Shown: one piece after another, positions 1-16,100 of the stretch | Layout: every line of letters starts with the position of its first letter | Position numbering within the stretch: position 1 is the stretch's first letter | Assembly (NCBI RefSeq): GCF_000002595.2 | Contig: NC_057012.1 | Location: 4,325,613-4,389,612, forward strand | DNA from: Chlamydomonas reinhardtii | Lineage: Eukaryota > Chlorophyta > Chlorophyceae > Chlamydomonadales > Chlamydomonadaceae | Reading direction: 5' to 3' | DNA: 64,000 bases | Notes under the pieces: generated by a model | The model's database searches: none | Told to the model about the DNA's origin: nothing | The model's input: only the letters and a program-made list of their open reading frames with translations | Program-made: the position numbers and the translations under genes

Positions 1-66
1 GGGGGGGCTATGCATGCTCACGGCCGGGGTTGGAAGTAAGACTGCTGTTTCCTTGGCGGTTTGGGA

Positions 67-107
<41 letters not shown>

Positions 108-2290
108 AAGGAGGTTGCGCGGCGCGCATGGTGCGCATGGCGCGTGGTCGGGCTTGCATGGCGGTGGGGTGGCTGTGTCGTGCTGCTGCACCCAGGCGGT
201 GCACCAAGGCGGTTTGGTCTTGGCGTGTTGGGGCGGGAGCGGGAGCTGGGGCGGGAGCTGGGGCGGGGGAGGTGTACGGTACCGCGCAGCTGCGGTGCTG
301 ACGTACGGCAGGGGACTGGCACGGTCCGTGTCCCGCACATGCACAGCTTGGGGGCAGGGGCGGCGTGGAGTCCCGGGGGGCAGGTGGGGGATGGCGTCGT
401 CATGGCGCGCATGGCGGGGGTCATCAAGCAGTGTTGGATGACAAGGCATGATGCAGCTAGTGGCGGCGTCAGTGCGGACCCCGTGCGCCCCTGTGCGTGC
501 CTCACGCATTTCGAAGCGCGCTGTGAGGCGCCCGGAGCTGCGGAGGTCGCGGATGCGGAGGTGGAGGGCAGAGCGCGTGAGATTTCAATCGACTTGTGTG
601 ACTGCGCGCCTGTGGCTGCTGCTGCGGCGGCGGTGGAACGTCGATTTCGACTGTGGCCGCTACTGCTGCTGCGGCCCTCGTGTATCCGTGTACCCATGTG
701 TCGCTCGTGCACTGCCCCCCAGCAGGGGTGGCAACACGCGTCGGAGGCATCGCCTGAGATCGTCTCCGATCATGGCGGATTTGGTGGAAACATCTAAGCA
801 GATTTTAAGATAAGAGCAAGTCCAGACCCCATACCTGAGGCAGCTCTCTCCTTCCGCGAGCCCCCACACCTGTGCTCGTATCTTCCATCTACACCGTAGA
901 AATGTGCCCAAAATCCGCCGAAGGCGGAGAAAAATTTTTGGGTTTGGGTGCCGCGCATCTACGCAGGTGTAGACGTTTTTGGCCGGTTTTGGCGCAAAAA
1001 TGGGGGAAGCGTAGACGTTTTGGGAACTTGGGGGCTTAAGTGTAGATGCCGCGGCCAGGGTCATTTACGCATGTGTAGATGCCGGGTGTGTAATGGGACA
1101 GGGTTCAGGCAGGTTGGCGAGGTCCCATAGGGTGCAGCGGACGCCCATACCCCAAGCAGACAGCAAACAGTTTGCAGCGGCAGAGCAGGAGTGCATGGCT
1201 GGTCGAACGCCGGAGTTACTAGACCGACAAGTTGCTGGCTGGCTGGAAGTTTGCTGATGCGCATTCCTCACGCTCCGGGCGCCCGGCCAGGCGATAGCAC
1301 CACACAGACACACCGCTCGCGATGCAGAGCCGCAGCGCACCTGCAGGAAGATGACCAGCGTCCACGGATGAGCACCAAATGCAACACAGAGAAAATGCAA
1401 CAGTATGCAGCAAAGCAATGGCCGGGCGACAGTATGACAAGCAGGGGCGAAAACAGGGCGCGGCAATAGGCAGAAAAGGGAGCCCGAATGTACGGATGAG
1501 TGGCGGGCGAGTCGAATGCGAGTGCGAGACAAACACAACCGGAGTGTGAGGAAGCGCCGCGGGTTGGATTGGGAATGTCGCGGCTGAATTTCGGGGTAAG
1601 GCTGCACCGCGCGCCCTAAGGACCGAGTGCGGGTTAGCGAAAAAGTTTGCTGGCGTCGCGCGCTGGAGCTGGCGCTGGAGCTGGAGCACCCGGTGTAGAT
1701 GCCGGGTGCCTGAGGGCATCTACAAGATACGAGCACTGCCCCACACGCCTTCATCTTGCCCGCCTGTGGAATTCTGTCGCTGCATCCGCCATTGGTATCC
1801 ATCGTGCCCCCTTGCGGAATGCCGTCGCTGCATCCGCCCGCACGATCCGCCCGAGAATGCATTGGTTACAAGCGCGAGCGACGTCTGCCCTGGATCAGCC
1901 CTCAAGGGCGCCCCAGTCAGCCCCAGTGAACGCCTGTGCATCCGCCCTCCCATGCCTGCCAACAACGTCACAGCCCTCATACGGCCGCACTGGCACATTG
2001 TGTTGTGCTCCTGCAAGCGCTTTGCAAATGCCATGCGCGGCCCTGGACCAGCTTACCACCGCCTCCACCGCATGTTGGCATGCACACGCAGACACGCACG
2101 GCACTGCCCTCTTACTGCACATGATGCGACACGTCCACATCTACACATGCACGCAGATGCACGCACATCCTTTTCCACTTCTGCTATTTGTCCAAACACA
2201 CGCATGCACAGTTCTAGACTCCTGCTGTCCCGCATCCAAGCTGCTAGGCCGCCATGCCGTGACTGCGCAACACCACAATCACTTCACTCG
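1..2290. other. Gene-free left end with short repeats
   Basis: No exon chain with splice signals or a recognisable protein was found on either strand; the open frames are interrupted and compositionally random. The stretch has a (GT)n tract at 71-104, GAGCTGGGGCGG repeats near 235-270, scattered copies of a GTAGAYG motif between about 890 and 1100 and again near 1695, and two similar blocks around 1760-1850 sharing GTCGCTGCATCCGCC. It may be intergenic or part of a decayed repeat. Confidence 0.5.
71..104. repeat. (GT)n microsatellite
   Basis: An uninterrupted GT dinucleotide run of about 17 units in the gene-free left end of the window. Confidence 0.95.
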
Positions 2291-2295
2291 TTACA
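2291..2295 (-). terminator. Candidate poly(A) signal of the RMD1-like gene
   Basis: TGTAA on the minus strand (TTACA on plus), about 460 bases past the stop codon at 2757. TGTAA is the usual polyadenylation signal in volvocine algae. Other copies exist further away, so the assignment is tentative. Confidence 0.4.
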
Positions 2296-2756
2296 GTCTT
2301 TTGGGCCAAACCCACGCAGTCCTCTAAAACGCCAACATCTAGCCGCCTGGTGTTATCCCGGCGCATTTGCGCCCGCGGCTACAACATTGTTGGGTCAGCA
2401 AGATGAAAGCAGTTTGGTGTTCTCGTCACACAGGTACAGTTACCGCAACATGCGCAAACAGGTGTGCACGCGTAGATGCACATCCAACCAACGTTCTCGG
2501 GCCAGCCCATGGGGCCAGCCCCACGCGCGTGTCTCAATGCGCTGGTCGCTTGAGGAACGTGCCATACAGGCCATTAAGGCTATGCTATTCACTAGCCTGT
2601 TTAGGTTGACACACACACACACACATATGGGCTTCGTCCTGTTGTTGTTTTATACACACGCGCACACAACTACAAGTTTATTTGTTCTTGTGCTCTTCAG
2701 CTCGCACCTCAAGAGTCAAGGAAACCCGCGCCGTCACCACACACACACTCTCTGTC

Positions 2757-6323
<3,567 letters not shown>

Positions 6324-6658
6324 GTTGAGTTGATTTATTGCCTTACGGGCCTTGTGGTTGGTTTGTGTCGAGTGACGGGGCAAACGCAACGCAACAATTT
6401 GACAAACGGCTTGCTGTCAGGTTTGCTGTCGTGACCTCCACTTCTACAGTTCTGGCTGTCATACGCAGAGTAAAAGACACAGTTATATTTGCTTTCAACA
6501 GCTGCTTAGGCCTGGGTTGTTCAAGCCTCATCGGGCAGCATTCGGCACTTCGCGAGTCGTCCGTGGAGTCCATGCAGTTCGCGTCAGCCTGCGCGATCCC
6601 TAAGCTGCCCCTGAACCCCCGACTGCCCAGATCCGCGTTTTGATAGTTGAACATGCTG

Positions 6659-6663
6659 TTACA
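6659..6663 (-). terminator. Candidate poly(A) signal of the DedA-like gene
   Basis: TGTAA on the minus strand, about 510 bases past the stop at 7176. The 850 bases between the DedA-like stop and the RMD1-like start hold no other supported feature, and part of them must be the promoter of the RMD1-like gene. Confidence 0.45.
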
Positions 6664-7175
6664 GCAGCGAGCACCGGGGTAAATCCGCCCCGCTCTTTGC
6701 TGCGAAGCCCCCACACGTGCCACCTCATGTTTCGGCATGCCGCCTCCCACCAGGTACCGCGCGCCTGCCGCCCGTCTCCGCAATGCACACGCAGCCACAT
6801 ACGCCAGTGAAGCCACATACGCGTCCAACAAGTGCTGGTGAAAGCTTCAAGCATTTGATGAGTGCAGAGTGCCTTGAGTACTCAACACGACAACTTCGCA
6901 CAATGGCCAGGCGCCCGCTGTGACTGGGCCCGCACGAGTCCGCCGTTCAAGGCAGCCACCCGCTCCGGCCACGCAGTATCTTCCTGAGCATCTCCACTGC
7001 CCCTGTCGACAGGACCTGCACTTCCTCGGGCGAAGCCGCCACCGCCGCTGGCACCACCAGGCCGCTGGCACCACCAGGCCCCACACCACCTCCATACTGC
7101 TGCACCACAGGCCGCTGCGCCCATGCCGCATTCATCAACTACAATCAATACCCCCCAAGGCCTGGACGGCACGCC

Positions 7176-7747
7176 TCATGCAAAGTTGGGCTTGCCGCCG
7201 CTGCCCGACTGCCCGTCCTCGCCGCCCTTGCCCTTGCCCTGCGCCGCCTCCGCCGCCGCCTCCTGCCGCGCCGCCCATAGCTCGTAGATGACTGGGACCA
7301 CGGACACCGCCACAATGCCCTGAGGCGCGGGGATGAAACATGGGGCCACAGCAAAGGCGGCGGCGTTTCAGCTATTCCATCTGGTGTGCTGGAGGAAGCG
7401 TACCGCGCAGTCACGCATCGCGACACACACCCGCCTCCTCGTGGCATCACACCATCTGGTACACTCGTACATCATTCCCCTGGCTGCCCCTGCTGTCCCC
7501 GCTTGCGCCTAACTTATCGCCCGCGGATTGTCCGGTCTGCGCTGTCTGGGCGCCACCCCGCCAGCACCAGCACTCCAGCACCAGCACCACCAGCACCACC
7601 AGCACCCAGCACCCACCAGTACCACCAGCGTGAAGTTCTTGCGCACGAAGGGCAGGTTGCCGAAGAAGAAGCCGGCGCCCACAAACAGGAACGTCCACAG
7701 CAGCGCGCCGCCCACGTTGTAGGCAGCGAAGCTGTTGCGTGGGGATT

Positions 7748-7780
<33 letters not shown>

Positions 7781-10094
7781 GTGTGTGTGTGTGTGTGTCT
7801 GTGTGTGATAGGTCTTTGTGTGTTGCGTGCGCTGTTTGTGCGTGTATGGGTTGTGATGAGGACCGACATGCGTGCACACCTGCTTCTACCCATGCCCGAC
7901 CCTTCACCTTGCTGGCCCCCTATCATGCCCGCCTCCTCCTCCTGCTGATGCTCCTCCTCCGCCTCCCCCTGCTCCTCCTCCTCCTCCTCCTCTACGTCCA
8001 CGATCTCCTCCTCCTCCACCTCCGCCCTCCCAATCCTTCGCCTCCTCACCGGCCGTACGGCATGGACCCAATACCCGCCACGAAGGGCGCGAAGGTGCGC
8101 ACGATGGGCACGAAGCGCGCCAGCACCACCGTCTTGCCACCGTACCTGTGTAGCGCACACGCGCATGCACGTACAAAAGCGACATTGGGGGTGACATGAA
8201 ACAGACAAAGGCGGCACACAGCAACAAGTCTTCGACATGATACCATCCCTGCCTTCGCTCGAGATGCTAGCTCACATCACATCACCATGGCATTCCAACA
8301 CGGTTACCATTGCCCATGCCCGCCTATCAGTTGTTTTACCCCCAAAACTCACTTGTCATAAAACTTCTCGGTCTTGGCGATGTGCTCGCGGCTGACCACG
8401 CCGCGGCTCACCGCCGCCTTGCCCACCTTGGAGCCTGAGTGCAGGCACACGCAGGCAGTTGTGTTGAAGAGCACAAGGCAGTCGTGTGTGCCTGATAGCC
8501 AGATCAACTGTCCCGCCGCATCTGCACCTGGCGAGTGCAAATCCTTAACTCGCGCCCTCACCTCATGGCGCCTGCGGCGCCCTGCCCACACACCTCAGTC
8601 CAACCGCCAACCGCCACGAACCTCAACGACAGCAGAGCGCCCCCCCCCCTCCCCCCCAGCCTCTCACTCCCTCGCCCCTCGGGGCCGCAACCAGACAGGC
8701 CCGCCCCCCCCGCCCGCCTGCCCGCCCGCGCGCCCGCCTGCCCGCCCGCGCGGCGCAAGCACGCCCCCCCCCCCCACGCCACGCCTTCACGCACCTACTG
8801 CGTAGTTGACTGCGTCTCCCAATATGGCGCTCACAATGAACACGGCGCACAGGATTACCACATCCAGCTGGCCCATGCCTGTGTACGTGTGTGTGTGTGT
8901 GTGTGTGTGTGTGGGTTACATCCATGATTATTTAAGAAGTGGAGGCGTAGCCAGGAACAGAGTGAGGGGGGAGTCAAATCCAAGCCCGAATGAACCGAGG
9001 CCGAGAGGGGGAGCGATAGGCGTGTACGCACATGGGGGTTGGGTGCGGACGTCCACCTCCGCCTCCCACCGAGACCCCGCAGCCTCGCCCCTAGCTCTTA
9101 TCACACTCGCAACCACACGCCTCTTATCCACTCGCAAGCCTCCGGCTGACCTGCACCCGCGCCTCCCTCCTCCCTCCTCCCTCCTCCTTCCTCCCTCCTC
9201 CCTCCTCCCTCCCTCCTCCTTCCTCCTCCCTCCCTCCTCCCTCCTCCCTCCCTCCTCCTTCCTCCTCCCTCCTCCCTGCTCCCTCCTCCCTCCTCCCTCC
9301 ACCCTCCTCCCTCCCTCCTCCTCCCTCCCTCCTCCCTCCCTCCTCCTTCCTCCTCCCTCCCTCCTCCCTCCTCCCTCCCTCCCTCCCCCCTCCTCCCTCC
9401 TCCCTCCTCCCTCCTCCCTCCTCCCTCCTCCCTCCTCCCTCCCTCCTCCCTCCACCCTCCTCCCTCCCTCCTCCTCCCTCCCTCCTCCTCCCTCCCACTC
9501 ACCCGCGAAAGCGCCCGCCGCGAACAGCAGCGAGTCGCCCGGCAGGAAGGGCGTCAGCACCAGCCCCGTCTCCGCAAACACAATCGCAAACAGCAGCCCG
9601 TACACGCTGTTGGCGCCGTGCTGCTGAATCAGCGCAGCCAGGTGTTTGTCCAGGTGCAGGATGAAGCTGACAAGACCGGACAGGGGGTTGCCGCTGCCGC
9701 CTGCGGCGGCAGTGGCGGCGTCGCCTGCGGCGAGCGCCGCGGCGGGAGAGAGCAGCGCGGCGAGGGAGGCAGCGGCCACGGCCAAACAGGCGAGCCGCGC
9801 GGCGCGGCCGGCCCAGGGGGGTAGCACGGTATGGCTGGCGGGGCTAGGGGCGGCGGAGGGCTGCGTGGATGGGGTTGCGGTGGCTGCGGGCGCCGAGCTC
9901 GTCGCTGCGAGGTCCAGGGGGCGGTTGGCGTGGAGTCCGTCGTGAGAGCTGACGTGCACAGCGCCGCGCAGAGATCGCGCAGGGGCCCATGCTGTTACTG
10001 AAAGGCGGCAAGGCATCGCGCTGGTGCGGAGAGCTGGCTGCAAGGGCATGCGCGATGCCCTGCCGGGAAAGGCTGAAGATTTGAGGGCTTGCAT
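7176..10094 (-). CDS. DedA/VTT-domain membrane protein, plastid-targeted
   Basis: Six exons: 10094-9503, 8878-8795, 8434-8353, 8145-8050, 7731-7617 and 7319-7176, all phase-consistent, about 370 residues. The N-terminus is rich in Ala, Ser and Arg and looks like a chloroplast transit peptide; it is followed by a hydrophobic Ala-rich stretch (about residues 104-130) ending in ALAAG, which could be a second targeting signal or a membrane span. The SNARE-associated/DedA core follows: [49 protein letters not shown] and [13 protein letters not shown]. These are the family's acidic, Arg- and Pro-containing motifs. DedA proteins are polytopic membrane proteins linked to lipid scrambling and membrane homeostasis; the plastid location is inferred. 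The C-terminal 30 residues are Lys/Gly-rich. Intron 1 holds a long GGAGGGA tract. Confidence 0.9.
7749..7808. repeat. (GT)n/(GTAT)n tract in a DedA-like intron
   Basis: GT dinucleotides interrupted by regular TATG units. It starts close to the acceptor of the exon 7731-7617 and reads (CA)n on the sense strand, next to the 3' splice site. Confidence 0.9.
8455..8490 (+). repeat. Repeat B, diverged copy in DedA-like intron 2
   Basis: GTTGTGTTGAAGAGCACAAG followed by a GT run. It is antisense to the gene and lies about 20 bases from the acceptor at 8435. Confidence 0.55.
8912..8965 (+). repeat. Intronic repeat family X, copy in DedA-like intron 1
   Basis: GGGTTACATCCATGATTATT followed by GTGGAGGCGTAGCCAGGAAC. 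It is antisense to the gene; a (GT)n run links its G end to the acceptor at 8879, so the sense strand shows GTAACCC, (CA)n, then CAG. Confidence 0.75.
9150..9495. repeat. CTCC-rich homopyrimidine tract in DedA-like intron 1
   Basis: About 340 bases of CCT and CCCT units in irregular order, nearly free of purines on the plus strand. The sense strand is therefore a long GGA/GGGA homopurine run that begins next to the donor of exon 1 (9502). It may form triplexes or G-quadruplexes. Confidence 0.95.
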
Positions 10095-11711
10095 TGCTCA
10101 AATCTGCTTGAGTGCTTGCTGTGCGCACGTAACAGAAACGAGAACGTTGCGCGAGCCAGCGGTTTAACGCTCGCTCGAGGCCGAAAGACGAAAACCTTTC
10201 TAGAACGAAGCTAGAGAACACAGCCGATTCCTATTTGTAAAGATTTCAGGAATATCTGCAAGGCGACCCTTGCTCCTATCCGCAAGTGCCACAGTCCTTT
10301 TGGTGCTTGCATGCTGGGCCTGCAGCATGCACCCGTCGTGCCACTCATCAGTTCTAGAGTCTCCTCGGAGCCCAAACACGGCATGTTCAGGAGCGCGCTC
10401 AACTTCATAAACAATAGTCACATGGGGGCGTGGCCAGCGCGTGCTCTGGGGCCTGTTTGGGGACCACCGGGGGCCAACTGCCGCCACGCAAACCCAGGGG
10501 AATGCAACCCGTATCCACTTAGGACACTCCACAAAGGTAATTGGTCTGTAGCAAAGACCTGATTAAGTCAAGGAGACGGACCTCTTTTGCCAGCTGTTAC
10601 CAAGATGTCCAAAACGTGCGCAGGTGTCTGGGCAGCGCAATTGGCGCAGCGCCCCAGCTGCACAACAGAGAAGCACATACCGTCCAACCTCGCTGTATCA
10701 GCATGGCCTCTGCCTTTTCAGTAGTTGTGATGCGCGAGGCACGGCGGGCGGCGGGCCGCCGGAGTGACACCTAAGCGCGCATCAAGCGGCACTGCAAGCA
10801 GCGTCCACACTCTGCTAGCTTCAATCTTATATGATTCTTATCTTCTGCTGAATGCCCCAAACCCTTACGCCCTGGGCGTACACGCCGACGCCGACGCATG
10901 AACGGCAGCAGCGGAGGTTGGGGCCGTTGGGCGCATCATACTGCCCCAGTGGCGTATACTATGGAACACTTCTAGCCTGCCGCTTTACAATAAACATGTA
11001 TCTGTCCTAGCTCAGCCTTTGCAAGCCAGCTGTTTGGTTCCCGACAAGCATTTCCGCACCCGGAACTCGCGACAGCACAGGGCATAGACCTGCAACTGTA
11101 TTGATTGTTACTGACAACTGCTGTGATAACACAGCTCAGGCTGTAGAAGGGTAGCGAGCTGGTGTAGCCGTGCTGAGTCGCTAGCGGTAGCAAGCTATGT
11201 AGCTTGCACCGGGCGACGGACTGGTGTGAAAGCAGTGCTCTTTATCATTGAAATACACTCAAGGTGAGCATTCCATTTTGGTGAACATGGTCTCGCGGCT
11301 CGAGGAAAGAGCACGTCAACGCTGCGGTCAACGCGGTGCAAAGTGGGCTGGTTAGTGTGGCTTACTATGACATATGAGCCACCACTAGGATAACTTCTTG
11401 ATGGTGTATTTCATACTTTCACGGGCCGTTGCTTGTGAGGGCACTAGTAGCTGGCGCGGCTTGTGACTCACTCTGCCCGCAGCAAGGCGCAAACTTAATT
11501 ACGCGAATTGCACTTACTACTCTGTGGCTGCGTGAGCGGCTCTCGGCGACTCGCCCCAGTTTCGGCCGGCCAAGTGACCCAGTATTCTTTGCCTCCGTCT
11601 TCCCACTATAATAATGCCCCCAGGCCTTATCATGAGTTAGCTTGTGGCAACATAATCTGCTGCTCTGACAGCGGGGCGTTTAGCAAGAAAGTTGACCGAG
11701 TGTTGCTGGCC
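10095..11711. other. Divergent intergenic region
   Basis: This separates the DedA-like gene (minus) from the ECM1 gene (plus) and so should hold both promoters. No exon chain is visible. It is less GC-rich than the flanking genes. Confidence 0.5.
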
Positions 11712-13071
11712 ATGTCGCTCGTGCCACAAGCGTTGCCGCAAGCTGGCAGCATGACTCAAGCAAGTGGAGAACATGGCGACAGCGGGAGGCAAGCTTTGAC
11801 CTTGGTGGAGGAGCGTCGAAAAGCCACGCGGTTGACCTCGCCAGCCTTGAGCGGCCAACAATGGAGCCCAGCGCTGCCAGAGGTCGCAAACAGCGTCGGT
11901 GTGTTGAATGCACTTCAGCGCCAGGCTGCCCTGATGCCGTGTGTGCCACAGCTTGCAACTGACCGTGCGGCTTGCAGCGCTGCTGGGCAGCGCCAAGCCT
12001 TGCCCGGGGGGCTCGGCGCGGAGCGAAGCCGGCGCTCCAGGAGCCTTCATGCTGGCTGCTGGCTGTTGGACCCCTTGCCTGTGCATCACCGTGAAGGCAC
12101 GCAGCTTCCAGCCAGCCCCAGCAGCGGCAGGGACGCGCCGGTTAGCGGGGCATGGGGGCTGTTGAGCGGGGCCCTCGGGGAGGAGCAGGAGATGGAGCAG
12201 GCGGGGCAGCGGGAGCTGTCGCTGCTAGGCCGCGGCGCCAGCCGCGCCGCCCATGGCTCCCTGGCGTGTCAGCGCGGTCCGGAGCCTGCACAGCAAGGCA
12301 GCAGCGGCGTAGATGAGGTGGTGGGGGAGGAGGAGGGCGTGGGGCGGCCTGCCGACCGGGATGAGGTTCGCAGCTGGCGCCACCCGGCTTGCCCGCGCCG
12401 CCAGCAGCAGGAGATGCATGGTGCAGCCGAGTTCGTGCCCGCCACCAGCAGCACCAGCACATGCAGTGGCGGTGGCCAGGGGGCTGCGGCCAGGTGCGGC
12501 GGATGGGCGCGGGCGCAGCGCAGCCAAGAGGAGCAGGAAGAGCGGCGGCTAGGGCAGCAGCTTGCGGGCTGCTGTCCTGGCGGGGCGGAGGCGGAGGCAC
12601 AGCGCAACACCGGCTGCGTGCCATACCCCAACTCCTCGCCATCGACCTGGTCTTCCCCCAGATCCTCAAGCCTACCAAAGACTCGCTGCGAGCTGCAGGG
12701 AGGAGGGCGGCGGCGGCGCGCGCCAACCGCCACCGCTGCCGGCACGGCACCGGCGTCTGGGCCGGCGCATAGCAAGCAGCACGAGCGGAATCCGCGGCTG
12801 CCGTCGCTGCTCGCGGCACTGCTGACGCCGCTGCTGCTGCTGGTGGCGGCGCCAGCGGCGCTGCTGACGCCGGCGGCTGCGCAGCTGGCTACGGACCCGC
12901 CGCCGTACATGGTCAACCCGCTCAACCCCTTTGGCGGCTGCCTGTCGCTGCAGATGGACGTGTACCTGTACGTCAACTGTCAGTACATCTACCTGGGCGA
13001 TCTGCCGTACTGCAACATCATCTTCACGTGCGCTGACTGCGCGGGCGGCGTCTCCAAGTGCGTGCGCGCGC

Positions 13072-13132
<61 letters not shown>

Positions 13133-16100
13133 CGTGCTTGTGTTCGTGCCTGTGCTTGTGTGCTGTAGACTGGCTGTGGTGAACGGCCTCTGCCGCCGTG
13201 GGAATGCACACCGTGTAGGCCTGGCTGTGGATTTGCGCTATCTTCCCTGTAACGCCCGTGCTGCCGGGCCGGGTGTGCCCGCCCACCGCCCTCCATGTCC
13301 CCGCCGCCTCCCTCCGAGACCTCCCATGTCCTACCTACCCCTTGCCGCCTCACCTCCACCATAACCGCTGCCCGACCCTCCAAAACCCTTCCCCCCAAAC
13401 CCCCAGGGCGCCTTGGAACATCACCCTGTTCAATGACCCCAACGTCGCGCCGTCGCCCAGCCGCGTCTCCTGCCCCACCTTCAACCTGGACGACGCAGGC
13501 AACGCCGCGCTGCTGCTGAACTACAACCTCGGGAACAACTGCCCCGACCTGCCGGACGACTCCTCCATCGTGTGCAAGGCAGTACCCTCGCCGCCGCCGC
13601 CGCCCTTCTCGCCGTCGCCCAGCCCGAAGCCGCCGCGGCCGCCGCCAGGCCCGCCGAGGCCGCCGCGCCCGCCGTCACCGGAGCCATCGCCGTTGCCGCC
13701 GTCGTCGCCGCCGGCGCCCCCGGCGCCGCCCAGCCCGCCGACCGCGCCGCCCTCACCGCCGACACCGCCCTCGCCGCCGGTCGCTCCGCCCCGCCCGCCG
13801 TCACCCAGGCCGCCGTCACCGCCGGCGCCGCCGCCCAGCCCTCCCTCGCCACCGGTGCTAGACGGGACCTCGCCCTCGCCGCCATCGCCCGCGCCGCCGT
13901 CACCGGCACCGCCCTCCCCCGCACCCTCAACGCCGCCGTCACCAGCACCACCATCGCCGGTGCCGCCCTCCCCCGCGCCGCCGTCGCTAGCACCTCAGGC
14001 GCCGTCGCCACCCTCGCCCACGCCACCATCACCTGCGCCGCCGTCGCCGCCGGGCCCGCCTTCGCCCGACCCGCCCTCGCCTGCGCCTCCCTCGCCAGCC
14101 CCTCCCTCCCCTGCGCCACCCTCACCTCCAGCACCGCCGCCATCACCACCCATCCCGCCCACTCCTCCCGGCCCACCACCCACACCACCGGCACCACCGG
14201 CCCCGCCGTCGCCCCCACCCTCGCCGCCACCGGCCCCGCCCCGCCCGCCTCCCACGCCACCGGCCCCTCCGCCGAGCCCACCACAGCCGCCCTCTCCAAT
14301 GAGTCTGCCACCGTCCCCGCAACCGCCTCAGCCGCCTCAGCCGCCGCCGCCGGCAACAGCCGGTGTGCCGCCAGCTCCGCCTTCCCCGCCAGCCCCGCCA
14401 ACCCCGCCTTCGCCCGCGCCCAGTCCGCCACTGCCGCCCGCTCCGCCGCCGACCCCGCCGTCGCCCCCAGGCCCGCCTGCGCCGCCTGCACCGCCGCCCG
14501 CACCGCCGGCGCCGCCGCCCTCACCCTCACCGCCCCCTTCCCCGCTGCCGCCCACTCCACCGGCCCCCTCGCCGCCACCCTCTCCTCCTCCCTCTCCTGC
14601 GCCTCCCTCCCCACCCCCTCCCTCCCCTGTGCCGCCACAGCCGCCCTCTCCGCCGCCCTCACCCACGCCACCTCCATCTCCCCCGTCCCCGCCCTCCCCG
14701 GCGCCGCCCTCTCCACCGCACCCGCCAGAGCCCTTCTTTGCGCCCTCGCCGCCGCCGCCGACTCCGCCGCCGCCGCGCCCGCCGCCGCCGCCCGCCTCCG
14801 TCACGGAGGTGCCCAGCGGCTTCTCCTACACCAGTTTCTACGGGGTGCCCATGTACCCGACCCAGTCGCGACTCAAGATCATCTCTGACAACATCGCAAA
14901 GGAAGTGAGTCCTGCACCCATGTCGTTTATCCGTCGCTCACCCTCGCCTCCTCTTCGTGAACGGAGCATGGCTGACCCCTGCTCCTTCTGCTTTTATGAT
15001 TGCAGCTTGGCCTGGAGAGCGACGGCGTGACCACCACCATCGCCACAACCTTTGTCGCCACAGTCTACTCCGTCCTCACCAGCAGCCTTGCCAACCCCGT
15101 CACCAATCGCCGCGCGTTGCTGCAGACCAATCCGCTGCCACCTAGCCCCGCGCCGCCGAGCCCCACGCCGCCTAGGCCCTCGCCGCCAAGCCCCGCACCT
15201 AGCCCTCCGCGACCCCCCGTCCCTCCCTCGCCCCCGCCGTCGCCACTGCCGCCCTCGCCCGCTCCTCCTTCGCCTCCAGCCCCCACCAACACCACCTCAC
15301 CACCGCCCGCACCGCCGGCGCCCAGCCCCCGGCCGCCCTCTCCGCTGCCACCTTCCCCTGCTCCGCCCTCGCCTGCGCCGCCCAGCCCGCAGCCGCCGCT
15401 CCCCAGCCCTCCTGCGCCGCCGCCCGAGCCGCCGTCACCGTTGCCGCCGCCCTCGCCGACGCCCCCATCTCCGCTGCCGCCGCCGGCGCCCTCGCCGCCG
15501 CCGCACCCGCCATCACCCCTGGGCTGCATGGGCTGCACCCCCCAGGTGGCGGCGGGCATGCTCGCAGCCATCTGCACGCAGCTGTCGGTCGACGACTGCA
15601 GGTGCGTGTGTATGTGCCAGCCACACCGAGATCCGCCGATGACAGAGGCCCCACAGACCCGCATTGACCCAAGTACCTAACAGCCTATCGCACTGCAATT
15701 GAGCTGCTCTGACCAACCAATCAAACTGCAGCCGTATATACCACGCACTGCCTGTTTCCGTCCCCGCAATTCCCCCAACTAACTAGTTGGGCTCGCGCAT
15801 ATACCCCTCACCCCCCAAGCATAGGCCACGCTCTCCTCCTGGCTCTATTGCATTGAGTTCGGTTTAGTTTGGGCTGGTATCTACAACCCCCCTCCTCGCC
15901 CTCTCGCAGCACCATCAAGGTGGCGTGTGTGGGCGTGGGCGGCCTCAACGCCAGCCTCACCGTCTTCCCCGCCATGCCCGACAGCGCCTACGGCTACGGC
16001 GACAACTGCTCGGCGCGCGTGACCGCCACCTTCAGCCTGCCCGCCTCCGCCGCCGGCCAGCAGGCGCTGTTCGTGCTCAACGTCATCACCAACAAGGCGA

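Noticed and set aside
30-797. Overlapping open frames of 80-255 codons on both strands at the left end
   Set aside because: They run through a (GT)n microsatellite and low-complexity GC sequence, start at arbitrary codons, overlap each other and show no domain or splice partners.
13481-14716. Long open frames opposite and beside the ECM1 proline rod
   Set aside because: Proline codon repeats (CCG/CCC) leave all six frames open; the Ala, Arg and Gly-rich translations are shadows of the rod.
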